Source: Bacteroidaceae bacterium
GTDB lineage: Bacteria; Bacteroidota; Bacteroidia; Bacteroidales; Bacteroidaceae
Direction of reading: 5' to 3'
Assembly: GCA_024698925.1 (NCBI GenBank)
Contig: JAILQO010000007.1
Location: 1-63,289, forward strand
DNA: 63,289 nt
Shown: positions 51,116-59,253 of the stretch, in pieces
Numbering within the stretch: the first letter of the stretch is position 1
How the letters are laid out: every line of letters begins with the position of its first letter
Translations under genes and position numbers: made by a program
The notes under the pieces: model-generated
Database searches by the model: none
Told to the model about the DNA's origin: nothing
The model's input: the letters and a program-made list of their open reading frames with translations, nothing else

Positions 51116-51379
51116 ATGAAACACATTCAGTATCAAACGCAAGGCACGTGCTCACAGTTGATAGATGTGACGGCCGACGATAATGATGTCATTCAGCAGG
51201 TGTCGTTCCTCGGCGGATGTCATGGTAACCTGCAGGGTATCAGTAAACTGGTTGCAGGCCGCAAGATTGACGAGGTGAAGGGGTTGCTGAAAGGCATCCG
51301 CTGCGGAAACAAGAGTACATCGTGCCCTGATCAACTGAGTCTGGCCTTAGAGCGCCTGGCAAATGCGTCTGTTGAATAA
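51116..51379 (+). CDS. TSCPD domain protein (TIGR03905 type)
   Basis: The 87-residue protein has the family pattern QTQGTCSQLIDVTADDND, VSFLGGCHGNLQGISKLV and a final CGNKSTSCPDQLSLAL that gives the domain its TSCPD name. Four conserved Cys could bind metal. The function is unknown; the domain also ends some ribonucleotide reductases. Confidence 0.92.
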   Translation: MKHIQYQTQGTCSQLIDVTADDNDVIQQVSFLGGCHGNLQGISKLVAGRKIDEVKGLLKGIRCGNKSTSCPDQLSLALERLANASVE

Positions 51380-51409
51380 GGATATGTCCCAGCAAATTGA
51401 ATCATCAAG

Positions 51410-51568
51410 ATGGATTTCAATAAGAAATATGGCTCTTCTGAAGATTATCGAAGGGAGGAGCTGATCAAGAAAATTGAGCATGCACTAAGCGACCTCACGC
51501 TGGAAGAACTGGAGGCGCTGCATTATGAAATGATAACCAAGAACTATATCAACGAGTCGAGCCTATGA
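51410..51568 (+). CDS. Small hypothetical protein coupled to menG
   Basis: The 52-codon frame MDFNKKYGSSEDYRREELIK..., ending NYINESSL, is rich in Lys/Glu and predicted to be two helices (LIKKIEHALSDLTLEELEAL). Its stop overlaps the menG ATG (ATGA), the same coupling used by other genes here, which supports it being translated. I know no named family. Confidence 0.6.
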   Translation: MDFNKKYGSSEDYRREELIKKIEHALSDLTLEELEALHYEMITKNYINESSL

Positions 51569-52293
51569 CTGACCAGAAACAAAACATAGGGTCGTTGTTT
51601 GACCGCATAGCAGGGAAATATGATTCCCTAAATCATCTGTTGTCGCTCAACATCGACAAGTGGTGGCGCAGGAAAGCGGTAAACGCCATCGACATGAAGA
51701 GGGTAGGAGCCCTGCAATGTCTGGATGTCGCCATTGGCACGGCTGACTTGGCGATAGAAATGGCGCGACAGTTGGAGAAGCAGGGTGTTCAGTATGGTAT
51801 TACGGGTATTGACCTGTCGGATGAGATGATGCGTATCGGGAAAGAGAAGGTCTGTAAGCGCGGGCTGCAGGATCGCATTGCTTTCATGAAGGCGAGTGCG
51901 CTGGAAATGCCTTTTGAGGACGAGCGCTTTGACGTCGTGACTTGTTCCTACGGCGTGCGCAATTTCTCTCATCTGGATCAGGGTCTGATGGAGATGTATC
52001 GCGTACTCCGGCCTGGCGGACAGCTGATGGTGCTGGAGTTCTCTTATCCGAAGAACAGGGTGATAGCGTGGTTCTATGACCTTTATTTCTCGGACATCAT
52101 GCCCACGGTAGGCCGCTTGTTGAGTAAGGACAAGACGGCTTATACTTATTTCAACCGCAGCGTGAAGAACTTCATCTGGGGCGAAGCGATGTGTGAGCGA
52201 CTGACGGCAGCCGGCTTCAATGACATCCGTTACAGACCGCTCACCTTTGGCATCTCCACCATCTATACTGCCACAAAAGACATGGAAGCTTAA
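51565..52293 (+). CDS. menG: Demethylmenaquinone methyltransferase
   Basis: The 242-residue SAM enzyme methylates the ring in the last step of menaquinone synthesis. It has the UbiE/MenG signatures FDRIAGKYDSLNHLLSLNID, WWRRKAV, LDVAIGTADLAIEMA, VTCSYGVRNFSHLDQGL and GQLMVLEFSYPKN. Length is normal. Menaquinone would serve the anaerobic electron transport of this organism. Confidence 0.95.
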   Translation: MTDQKQNIGSLFDRIAGKYDSLNHLLSLNIDKWWRRKAVNAIDMKRVGALQCLDVAIGTADLAIEMARQLEKQGVQYGITGIDLSDEMMRIGKEKVCKRGLQDRIAFMKASALEMPFEDERFDVVTCSYGVRNFSHLDQGLMEMYRVLRPGGQLMVLEFSYPKNRVIAWFYDLYFSDIMPTVGRLLSKDKTAYTYFNRSVKNFIWGEAMCERLTAAGFNDIRYRPLTFGISTIYTATKDMEA

Positions 52294-52911
52294 ATGAAAC
52301 AGGAAATCAATCCCAAGGACACCTGCCGGGCACAGGCTTTCGAGATGTGGATGAAGTCACCGTTGCCGATGGTGACACTCATGAAGACGTTCGACGTGAC
52401 ACACTTATATAAGGCAGGTAAGCGCCTGAACATGAAATTTAACATGCTCCTGTGCTGGTGCATCGGCCGCGCTGCCAGCGGGATAGACGAATTCTATCTG
52501 CTGCCGTCGCAAGGGAAACTGTACAAGTATGACCGTCTGGCCATCAACGTCATCGTAGATAATGCGAAAGGTGGCATCAGCAACTGCGACGTCCCCTACA
52601 GCGACGACCTGGAACAGTTTGCCCGTGACTACGAAGCCCTGACACAGAAGACCGCTGCGACCTGCTGCGACATCAATGACGAAGAGGCCATCATCGTTGG
52701 CACCTCAGCGGTTACGGGAACGGAACTCGACTGTATCGTCAATCAGTACAGCGGCATCTTCAACAATCCGTTCCTTTCATGGGGGCGTTATCGTAAGGGG
52801 TGGCTGAAGACGACGTTGCCCATCTCTTTCCAGTTTCATCACGCTCAGATGGACGGCAGGCAGGCCGCACGCTTCCTGGAAGAGTTACAGAGAACAATCA
52901 ACACGATATGA
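52294..52911 (+). CDS. Chloramphenicol acetyltransferase-like acyltransferase
   Basis: The 205-residue protein has the CAT fold signature: FNMLLCWCIGRAASGIDEF, and near the C-terminus ISFQFHHAQMDGRQAARFL with the HHxxxDG motif whose first or second His is the general base. The family transfers acetyl from acetyl-CoA. Chromosomal CAT-like proteins of this type need not confer resistance. It begins directly after the menG stop codon and overlaps the Nudix gene by ATGA, forming a tight operon. Confidence 0.85.
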   Translation: MKQEINPKDTCRAQAFEMWMKSPLPMVTLMKTFDVTHLYKAGKRLNMKFNMLLCWCIGRAASGIDEFYLLPSQGKLYKYDRLAINVIVDNAKGGISNCDVPYSDDLEQFARDYEALTQKTAATCCDINDEEAIIVGTSAVTGTELDCIVNQYSGIFNNPFLSWGRYRKGWLKTTLPISFQFHHAQMDGRQAARFLEELQRTINTI

Positions 52912-53429
52912 GTATGCCGGCGAAAATGGATAATAAGAATGAGCTGTTTCCCCTTGTGGATGAGGATGGGCGTGTGATTGGTTCTGCCACACGTGGTGAA
53001 TGTCATAGCGGTAGTAAACTCTTACATCCCGTAGTACACCTACATGTGTTCAACACCGCAGGTGACATCTATCTGCAGAAGCGTCCTTTGTGGAAGGATA
53101 TCCAGCCAGGCAAATGGGATACTGCCGTAGGCGGACACATTGATTATGGCGAGGAGATAGAAGCGGCGTTGCGGCGCGAAGTACGCGAGGAACTTGGCAT
53201 AACTGAGTTTACAGCTGAATTTGTGGGCAAATATGTTTTTGAGAGCCAACGGGAACGAGAACTGGTCTATGTTCACCGATGCGTCTATGATGGTCCCATA
53301 CGTCCTTCAACCGAGGAGCTGGATGGTGGCCGCTTTTGGACGATGGCGGAATTACATGAAGCCATAGGAAAAGATGTGCTGACGCCAAACTTCGAGAATG
53401 AATACCTCACGATTATTAATAATAGCTAA
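52908..53429 (+). CDS. Nudix hydrolase (isopentenyl-diphosphate isomerase-like layout)
   Basis: The 173-residue protein has the complete Nudix box (GHIDYGEE, AALRREVREELGI; G-x5-E-x7-REVREELG). LHPVVHLHVFNTAGDIYLQKR and KWDTAVGGHID are typical of the YfcD/IDI-like branch acting on a phosphorylated metabolite. The substrate is unknown. ATG 52908 overlaps the preceding stop codon. This is the last chromosomal gene before the phage-like element. Confidence 0.9.
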   Translation: MSMPAKMDNKNELFPLVDEDGRVIGSATRGECHSGSKLLHPVVHLHVFNTAGDIYLQKRPLWKDIQPGKWDTAVGGHIDYGEEIEAALRREVREELGITEFTAEFVGKYVFESQRERELVYVHRCVYDGPIRPSTEELDGGRFWTMAELHEAIGKDVLTPNFENEYLTIINNS

Positions 53430-54003
53430 AAACAAAGAGAACCATGTATCACTACATAGTTCCCTTTCATCAAAATTACCACAATTTAAAATTTGGTAGC
53501 GCCTACGGGAATCAAGTAACTTGTTAGTACTCAATTTCATAGGGGTACAAGTATTTAGCTGTAACAAATCCTTTGACAGGAGTTTGAAAACGAACTAAGT
53601 CACTGTTTCGGGGAGCCAGAAAATGGCCCTTTTTTATTATCTGTTTGATGGTCTTTTGAGACCGTTGAGCAGATTTTTTTTGTGCCCTGACGTTAAGGTC
53701 AAAAGGTGCTCAATTTGTCTTTTCGCTTTGTTGGCACTCCAACTACTTTTGCAACACCTTTCAGCACTTGCGCAACATTGATGTTATCTCTGTTTTGCGT
53801 GTGCAAAGTTAGATGAAATTGGATTAATAACAAAATTATTCTCTGGAAAAATGTCATTTTTAAGCGGTTTTTGTGCGTTTTTAAGCGGTTTTAACTCTTT
53901 TTTCTGCATTTCTCGTTGCAAATGCTGGATTTATAAGGGTTGAAATGACGCTATTTGAAAATTTTACAAATAGTCAACAAACAATATACAATCCTCTAAC
54001 AAG
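53430..54003 (+). other. Left border region of the phage-like element
   Basis: There is no gene in 574 bases. An imperfect hairpin (53433-53467, AGAACCATGTA against TACATAGTTCC) lies behind the Nudix gene. A short terminator-like stem AGCCAGAAAATGGCC precedes a T run near 53637. A motif TTTGTCTTTTCGC (53714-53726) is followed 17 bases later by TACTTTTG (53744-53751), a likely rightward promoter. A minus-strand TAACTTTG lies at 53804-53811. Two copies of TTTTTAAGCGGTTTT start at 53857 and 53878, 21 bases apart. The attachment site may lie here but no direct repeat partner is in the window. Confidence 0.55.
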
Positions 54004-54243
54004 ATGGAAACAATTCAGAACAAAACAGGATGGCTTAGACAGCTCCGGCCAAACAAGGTAAAGCTCGGGAGATTGAGCAGCCGTAATGAATGCCGCTCGA
54101 TGTCCTCCATCATCCTCCGATGGAACAAGACGGAGGGGCTTATGCAAAAACAGGAAATGAAGTATAAGATTGACTATGATGATATGGTCGTAGCAGTCTG
54201 GCTCGTTGGAGTGAAGGGAAAGGAGGTTCGCTATGCTAAGTAG
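54004..54243 (+). CDS. Small hypothetical protein of the phage-like element
   Basis: The 79-residue frame starts METIQNKTGWLRQLRPNKVK and is rich in basic residues. It has no family I recognise. It overlaps the next gene by 11 bases, with AAGGAGG just upstream of that ATG, which supports real translation in this direction. The position just after the promoter region suggests an early regulator. Confidence 0.5.
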   Translation: METIQNKTGWLRQLRPNKVKLGRLSSRNECRSMSSIILRWNKTEGLMQKQEMKYKIDYDDMVVAVWLVGVKGKEVRYAK

Positions 54244-54502
54244 TATTGAACTTAACACCCTCGCCCATCTCATCGTCGAGGAAATAGAGAAACGTGCAGA
54301 TAACTATAACTTCTTCACAGCTGAGCAGGTCGCTCAGAAACTGAATCTTACTGTGAAGGAAGTGAATAACAAGTTTACCAAAGGTGAAATTCAGGGGGCT
54401 GTTAAGAAGGGTAAGCTTTGGTATATTAGTGAAAAAGCATTGTTTAGCTCCCTATTTGAGGGAGTATGTATAAGTGAGAAGTCCACGGCTGGCAAGCTGT
54501 GA
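54233..54502 (+). CDS. Small helix-turn-helix protein (excisionase-like)
   Basis: The 89-residue protein contains FFTAEQVAQKLNLTVKEVNN followed by KFTKGEIQGAVKKGKLWYIS, the pattern of MerR/excisionase-type winged helix proteins (helix pair, then wing with a K-x-W/L-Y strand). Such proteins control excision or early transcription of mobile elements. It stands directly before the primase-helicase gene. Confidence 0.65.
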   Translation: MLSSIELNTLAHLIVEEIEKRADNYNFFTAEQVAQKLNLTVKEVNNKFTKGEIQGAVKKGKLWYISEKALFSSLFEGVCISEKSTAGKL

Positions 54503-54552
54503 AGCCAGCCATCCGTGGCAATTTTTGGAAAGAGATTGTAATAAGATGTAAG

Positions 54553-57500
54553 ATGATCAAGGAGAGTATCATAGAACAGGTGCTTGACAGGACGAATATC
54601 GTAGATGTCATTACAGACTACAATATTACCCTGAACAGAAGAGGACGCAGCAAATACCATGTCGGCTGTTGCCCCTTCCATACAGAGAAGACACCATCGT
54701 TCAAGGTGGATGAGCTAAAAGGCACCTATCGCTGCTTCGGCTGTGGGGCTTATGGTAATGCCATCGGCTTCGTGATGGACTACGACCATCTGGACTTTCC
54801 TGCAGCCGTGAAGGTGCTGGCCGACAAACTGAATATCAAGATTGAGGATAAGGAGGAAACGGAAGACGAGAAGAACGCTCGCCTTGAACGGGAGGCATAC
54901 CTGAGCCTGATGGCGCGTGTGGATGCGCTCTACAAGGCGATGTTCCGGGAGGATGAAGAAGCCCAGGAATACGCTCATGGCCGATGGGGTGCGGAATACT
55001 GCGAGGAGGAAGGAATTGGCTATGCGCCGAAGGGAAACGTCCTTGTGGACTGGGCGCAGAAAAACGGCGAGAGCCTGGATCGTCTGAAAGCGCTCAGTCT
55101 CGTGGGGCTGGACGAACAGGGTAAATGGTATGACTTCTTCCGCTCCCGTATCATGATCCCGATAAAGGACCGCATGGGGCGTGTCATCAACTACACCGGA
55201 CGGGATTTGACTGGCTCATCAAAGTCCAAATACCTCAATGGTGCTGACACGCCTATCTATCATAAAGGGGATGTCCTCTTCGGCTTCCATTCTGCCAGGC
55301 GCATAGCGGCCAAGGAACAGAAGGTGTACGCCGTCGAGGGAGCGCCTGACTGCATGAGGCTTCAGCAGATAGGTGTAGCCAATACGGTGGCTCCCCTGGG
55401 AACGGCATGGACGGATGCGCAGTTTCAGCAGCTGAAGCGCATAGCTCATAAGATTTGCTTCCTTCCTGATGCCGATCCCGTGAAAGCCGGGGATGAGTTC
55501 GGCGCAGGGACAAAGGCGGTCATCAAGAACGGCACGGAGGCCATGAAAGCCGGATTCGCAGTGTCCGTGAAGCCTATCCCGCTTGGCGAGAGCGGAGAGA
55601 AACAGGATCCTGATGAATACTGCACGGACATGAAGCACTTCAATGGCCTTGAAGAACGTGACTTCATCCTGTGGCTGGCTGACCTGCGCTTTGAAAGGGC
55701 AAAGACAACGGAGGCCAAGGCTACTGTTGTGGCAGAACTGGCAGCGCTGGTGGCCATGGTGCCGTCAGATACGGAACAGGCCATGCTCATTGATGAGCTG
55801 GCTGAGAAGAGCGGAAAGAAGGAAGCGCTTTGGCGAGGGGCGGTAAACGACCAGAAGCGCATTGCCAACGAGAAAGCCGGACAGCCGAAGAAGGAACGAG
55901 AAATCAACCTGGAGCAGCTGCAGCAGTACGGCTTCTATATCAAGAAGGGAAAGTACTGTTCCACTACCAAGGATGGTGATGAATGGGAATGGTCGAACTT
56001 CACCATGGAGCCGCTGTTCCACATTATAGACAACATCATGCCCAAACGTCTGTATTATATCAAGAATGAGTTCGGGCTGAAGAGACTGGTGGAACTGCGT
56101 CAGGAGGAGCTTGTGGGACTGTCGAAGTTCAAGCAGAAGATAGAAGGACTGGGAAACTTCCTATGGATGGCCACCGACCGCGAGTTTACGAAGCTGAAGC
56201 GTTTCCTCTACGAGGTGACGGAAACGGCAGAGGAAGTCAAGCAGCTGGGCTGGCAGCGGGAAGGCTTCTTCGCCTTCGGAAACGGTGTATGGGACGGCGT
56301 GGAGTTCCAGAAGGTGGATGACATGGGCATCGTCAGGCTTGGGGAAATCGGTAACTACTACCTTCCCGCTTTCTCCCAGCAGTATAAGAAGGACAACAAG
56401 CTCTATAAGTTTGAGAAGACGTTTGTACACATGGGATATTCCACACTGCCGCTTGTTGACTTCACAGGGCAGATATTCCGCGTGTTCGGGGATAACGGAC
56501 GCATAGGGTTCTGTTTCCTGATGGCTACGCTCTTCCGTGATATTGTGACGGCTGAAACGCGCTCCTTCCCTATCCTCAATCTCTTTGGCCCGAAAGGTTC
56601 GGGTAAGTCTGAGCTGGGACATACGCTGATGAGTTTCTTCATCATTGCGAATGTGCCGCCGAATATACAGAACGCCACGCTTCCGGCATTGAACGATACT
56701 GTGGCTGCAGTGGCCAATGCCTTGGTGCATATCGACGAGTTCAAGAATGATATCGATCTCTATAAGCGTGAGTTCCTGAAGGGCCTGTGGGACGGCACAG
56801 GACGAACCAGGATGAATATGGATCTTGACAAGAAGAAGGAAACTACAAGCGTCGATGCGGGCATCATCCTATCCGGCCAGGAGATGGCCACGGCTGATAT
56901 CGCTCTGTTCTCGCGATTCGTGTATCTGACCTTCGACTCATCGGAGTTTACGAAGGAACAGCAGGCAGAATACAACCGCCTGAAGGAGATGCGTTCATTG
57001 GGCGTCTCGCACCTGACACTGCAGCTGCTTCGCCATCGAAAGAAGATGGAAGTGGAGTTCAAGGATTTCTATAGGATGACACAATCAGAGATGGACGCTG
57101 CGCTGGAAGGTGAACGCATCGAGGACCGAATCAGGAACAACTGGACGATTCTGCTGGCCGTGCTGAGGACGCTGGAATCAAGTCTGGCCATCGATATTCA
57201 TTATGAGTCCATGAAGCCTGTCATCATCGATGGCATCAAGCGGCAGAACGCTGAATGTAAGTCCAACAATGAGCTGGCCGGATTCTGGCGTACTGTCAAG
57301 TACCTGCTTTCTGAGGGCGAGATTGTCAACGAGGGTGACTTCTGCATCAAGACGGTTACCTCGTTGACAACGGACATCGTGACAAATGCTGACTGGCCTC
57401 AATCGAAGCGGGTGTTGTTCCTCCAGAAGTCGCGTATATTCAAGCTGTATAAACGCTCGAATAAGATGACGGACGAGGTGGGCATCCCTGAAGCCTCGCT

Positions 57501-57756
57501 GAAATACTACCTCGAAAAGTCGAAGGAATATCTCGGAGAGAAGAAGTCTGTACGCTTCAAGTGCTTCCTGAAGGGAGGCATACCCAAGATGAGTATACCA
57601 AGATTCCCAGGAGATAAGAGCAGGCACGTGGAAGAGGTGCAGCGTGCCTACTGCTTCGACTATGACGAGCTGGTGAAGAATTACCAGATTAACCTGCTGG
57701 ATTCATCACAGTCCGAGCCGGAAACATCCCCAAATTTGTTTGATAGAATGGAATAG
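54553..57756 (+). CDS. Phage-type primase-helicase
   Basis: The 1067-residue protein has a CHC2 zinc finger at the N-terminus (CCPFHTEKTPSF, then YRCFGCGAYGNAIGF; C40, H43, C61, C64). A TOPRIM domain at about 250-350 follows (VYAVEGAPDCMRL, ICFLPDADPVKAGDEF). A C-terminal AAA-type helicase domain has Walker A FGPKGSGKSELGHT near residue 677 and Walker B ALVHIDEFKND near 722. It would make primers and unwind DNA for replication of the element. Internal consistency argues that the fusion is intact. ATG 54553 gives the usual MIKESIIEQVLDRTNIVDVI start; an earlier GTG at 54499 is less likely. Confidence 0.88.
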   Translation: MIKESIIEQVLDRTNIVDVITDYNITLNRRGRSKYHVGCCPFHTEKTPSFKVDELKGTYRCFGCGAYGNAIGFVMDYDHLDFPAAVKVLADKLNIKIEDKEETEDEKNARLEREAYLSLMARVDALYKAMFREDEEAQEYAHGRWGAEYCEEEGIGYAPKGNVLVDWAQKNGESLDRLKALSLVGLDEQGKWYDFFRSRIMIPIKDRMGRVINYTGRDLTGSSKSKYLNGADTPIYHKGDVLFGFHSARRIAAKEQKVYAVEGAPDCMRLQQIGVANTVAPLGTAWTDAQFQQLKRIAHKICFLPDADPVKAGDEFGAGTKAVIKNGTEAMKAGFAVSVKPIPLGESGEKQDPDEYCTDMKHFNGLEERDFILWLADLRFERAKTTEAKATVVAELAALVAMVPSDTEQAMLIDELAEKSGKKEALWRGAVNDQKRIANEKAGQPKKEREINLEQLQQYGFYIKKGKYCSTTKDGDEWEWSNFTMEPLFHIIDNIMPKRLYYIKNEFGLKRLVELRQEELVGLSKFKQKIEGLGNFLWMATDREFTKLKRFLYEVTETAEEVKQLGWQREGFFAFGNGVWDGVEFQKVDDMGIVRLGEIGNYYLPAFSQQYKKDNKLYKFEKTFVHMGYSTLPLVDFTGQIFRVFGDNGRIGFCFLMATLFRDIVTAETRSFPILNLFGPKGSGKSELGHTLMSFFIIANVPPNIQNATLPALNDTVAAVANALVHIDEFKNDIDLYKREFLKGLWDGTGRTRMNMDLDKKKETTSVDAGIILSGQEMATADIALFSRFVYLTFDSSEFTKEQQAEYNRLKEMRSLGVSHLTLQLLRHRKKMEVEFKDFYRMTQSEMDAALEGERIEDRIRNNWTILLAVLRTLESSLAIDIHYESMKPVIIDGIKRQNAECKSNNELAGFWRTVKYLLSEGEIVNEGDFCIKTVTSLTTDIVTNADWPQSKRVLFLQKSRIFKLYKRSNKMTDEVGIPEASLKYYLEKSKEYLGEKKSVRFKCFLKGGIPKMSIPRFPGDKSRHVEEVQRAYCFDYDELVKNYQINLLDSSQSEPETSPNLFDRME

Positions 57757-57771
57757 ACCCCGATTTTCCTT

Positions 57772-57887
57772 GCTACAAGTGCTACAAATGCTACATACTC
57801 AGTGCCAATACCTTAGCCTTGCGGAATTTGCCTACAAATTGCCTACAAGCGCCTACAAATTGCCTACAAGAAAGGTGATTGGCCTAC
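57772..57887. repeat. Iteron-like GCTACAA / GCCTACAA direct repeats
   Basis: Three 9-base units (GCTACAAGT, GCTACAAAT, GCTACATAC) start at 57772, 57781 and 57790. Four 10-11-base units (GCCTACAAATT, GCCTACAAGC, GCCTACAAATT, GCCTACAAG) start at 57830, 57841, 57851 and 57862, and a variant GCCTACAT starts at 57882. An A/T-rich stretch with TGATTCTATATA repeats follows (57897-57940). The set begins 16 bases after the primase-helicase stop codon. Iteron arrays next to replication genes commonly mark an origin. Confidence 0.8.
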
Positions 57888-58064
57888 ATATTCTACATGA
57901 TTCTATATATATGATTCTATATAAAAATCTATATATAGTCTCATTCTCAGTATGTTGCATTTTCTGTAGCATTGTAGCCAATGTGGCGCGTCAGAATGTG
58001 TATCACGCGTGCGTGCGTGAAGAATTGATGGTGATCCAAGATATTTACAACTAAAATCAATTCT

Positions 58065-58568
58065 ATGGCAAAGCACGTATTATATATAAGAATGGAGAAA
58101 TACCTTCGACAGTGGGTCGTCCATCAATATGGAGAAGAGCCTGTAAGCTTTCCAAGGTGGTCGAAAGAGAATGACTTCCTTCAGGACCACGTTCAGAGAA
58201 GGCCTTGGTATTGGAAGCCAGAACCAAGTGAGGATAGCTTGTCAATAAGTGTACCCAAGCGAGAAGGATTCCAGCGTAGGACGTGGTGTTACGTTCCATC
58301 TTACAAATTGGTTATACTACGAAAAATGCTTCAAGAGAAGTTCTATAGGGCATTCTTCGGCTACATTGCCACGCCTAATCCTAAAATAACGACCATGAAG
58401 GGAAGAATCATAGCCTTCATGAATGCGAACGGTATTGAAGAGGACAAATCCAATCTGGAGACGCTGATGAAAATACGACAGAGAAAGAAGCACCTCTATG
58501 AAGTACCGGCGGATATAGATATGAAAGCTAATAAATCGCATAAAGGCACGCGGAAAAAGACAAAATAG
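58065..58568 (+). CDS. Hypothetical basic protein of the phage-like element
   Basis: The 167-residue protein is rich in Lys, Arg and Trp (MEKYLRQWVVHQYG, RRPWYWKPEPSED, YRAFFGYIATPNPK) and ends in a basic tail, SHKGTRKKTK. It may bind nucleic acid, but I recognise no domain. It lies behind the iteron-like region, on the same strand as the primase-helicase. Confidence 0.7.
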   Translation: MAKHVLYIRMEKYLRQWVVHQYGEEPVSFPRWSKENDFLQDHVQRRPWYWKPEPSEDSLSISVPKREGFQRRTWCYVPSYKLVILRKMLQEKFYRAFFGYIATPNPKITTMKGRIIAFMNANGIEEDKSNLETLMKIRQRKKHLYEVPADIDMKANKSHKGTRKKTK

Positions 58569-58687
58569 GTACTTGGAGAGAAATTCTGGTTAATAAACAT
58601 TAAAATTTTGGTTCCCACTTTTCTTAATTTGTCCTTTCGCTTTTTGAGGTCAAAATACACCTTTTATAATATTATAATGTAAGTCAA
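58569..58687 (+). promoter_or_regulatory. Spacer with the recurring TTTGTCCTTTCGC motif
   Basis: AATTTGTCCTTTCGCTTTTT at 58627-58646 matches the motifs at 53713-53730 and 60678-60692. Downstream TACACCTTTT is only a poor -7 box. A promoter for the 58688 gene is possible but unproven. Confidence 0.4.
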
Positions 58688-59101
58688 ATGAAACAATCAC
58701 TTCCTGGCATTGTTGCCATCAGTTACATCGAATGTTCTGAGTTGCCAAAGAACATCGAAATGAGATGCCTCGCTGGTATTCCAGTGGTCATCTATGGAGA
58801 TCTTACTGGAGTTTGCTTTTCAGGCAACCCCACCTGCATCACGGAATCTGAGTATGACAGTCATGCTCAGAGCGAGCGTACTACCCTCACCTTCGTTTCT
58901 TCTTGTGAGCTACCCGTCCGTCGCCGTTTGGCCTTCGTGGTCCAGGATGTGAACAGTCGCAGTTACCTCATCGGCCACTTGGAGGCTCCACATCCGACCA
59001 TCAGGTGTACAGGAAGCCTAGGTACTCCAAGTGAAGAGAAGGCCGGATATACTTATGAAGTGACACTTATAGGTCGGAAATCCATGATTGAATTGGCGTA
59101 A
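58688..59101 (+). CDS. Phage structural-like protein
   Basis: The 137-residue protein starts MKQSLPGIVAISYIECSELP and shows all-beta pattern with TTLTFVSSCELPVRRRLAFV, SRSYLIGHLEAPHPTI and a final YEVTLIGRKSMIELA. It resembles small beta proteins that accompany capsid genes in Bacteroidales phage-like islands, as far as I recall. The exact role (head completion or tail) is not clear. It is separated from the capsid-like gene by the AAA ATPase gene, which looks inserted. Confidence 0.55.
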   Translation: MKQSLPGIVAISYIECSELPKNIEMRCLAGIPVVIYGDLTGVCFSGNPTCITESEYDSHAQSERTTLTFVSSCELPVRRRLAFVVQDVNSRSYLIGHLEAPHPTIRCTGSLGTPSEEKAGYTYEVTLIGRKSMIELA

Positions 59102-59138
59102 ATGCTCCTTTATGAAGATTGAAATGTTAAATTTCGAT

Positions 59139-59223
59139 GAAAATTTTTGGAATGGTGCTGTCTTTGCTTGCGAAAATTCTTGGAATGGTGTAATTTTGCG
59201 CCAGTAAAATTCTTGGAATGGTG
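59139..59223 (+). repeat. Three 19-bp repeats at exact 33-bp intervals before the AAA ATPase gene
   Basis: GAAAATTTTTGGAATGGTG (59139-59157), GAAAATTCTTGGAATGGTG (59172-59190) and TAAAATTCTTGGAATGGTG (59205-59223) are separated by 14-base spacers. A -7 box TAATTTTG (59191-59198) lies between copies 2 and 3. The last copy ends 30 bases before the ATG at 59254. Operator or attachment function is likely. Confidence 0.88.
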
Positions 59224-59253
59224 CATCAAGCCCATAAAATTATCACAAAAACA

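Noticed and set aside
52294..52911. Chloramphenicol resistance gene
   Set aside because: The CAT-like fold and HHxxxDG motif are present, but the gene is embedded in a housekeeping operon with menG and Nudix, without mobile context, so resistance cannot be claimed.
53430..53480. Riboswitch or small RNA after the Nudix gene
   Set aside because: Only an imperfect hairpin is visible and no known riboswitch core could be recognised.
57829..57875. Protein repeat AYKLPT in an open frame at 57740-58054
   Set aside because: The frame only mirrors the iteron-like DNA repeats, has no start context and overlaps the end of the primase-helicase gene.
59139..59223. Possible CRISPR array
   Set aside because: The repeats are 19 bases with 14-base spacers and only three copies, too short for CRISPR, and no cas gene is present. 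A regulatory array is more likely.
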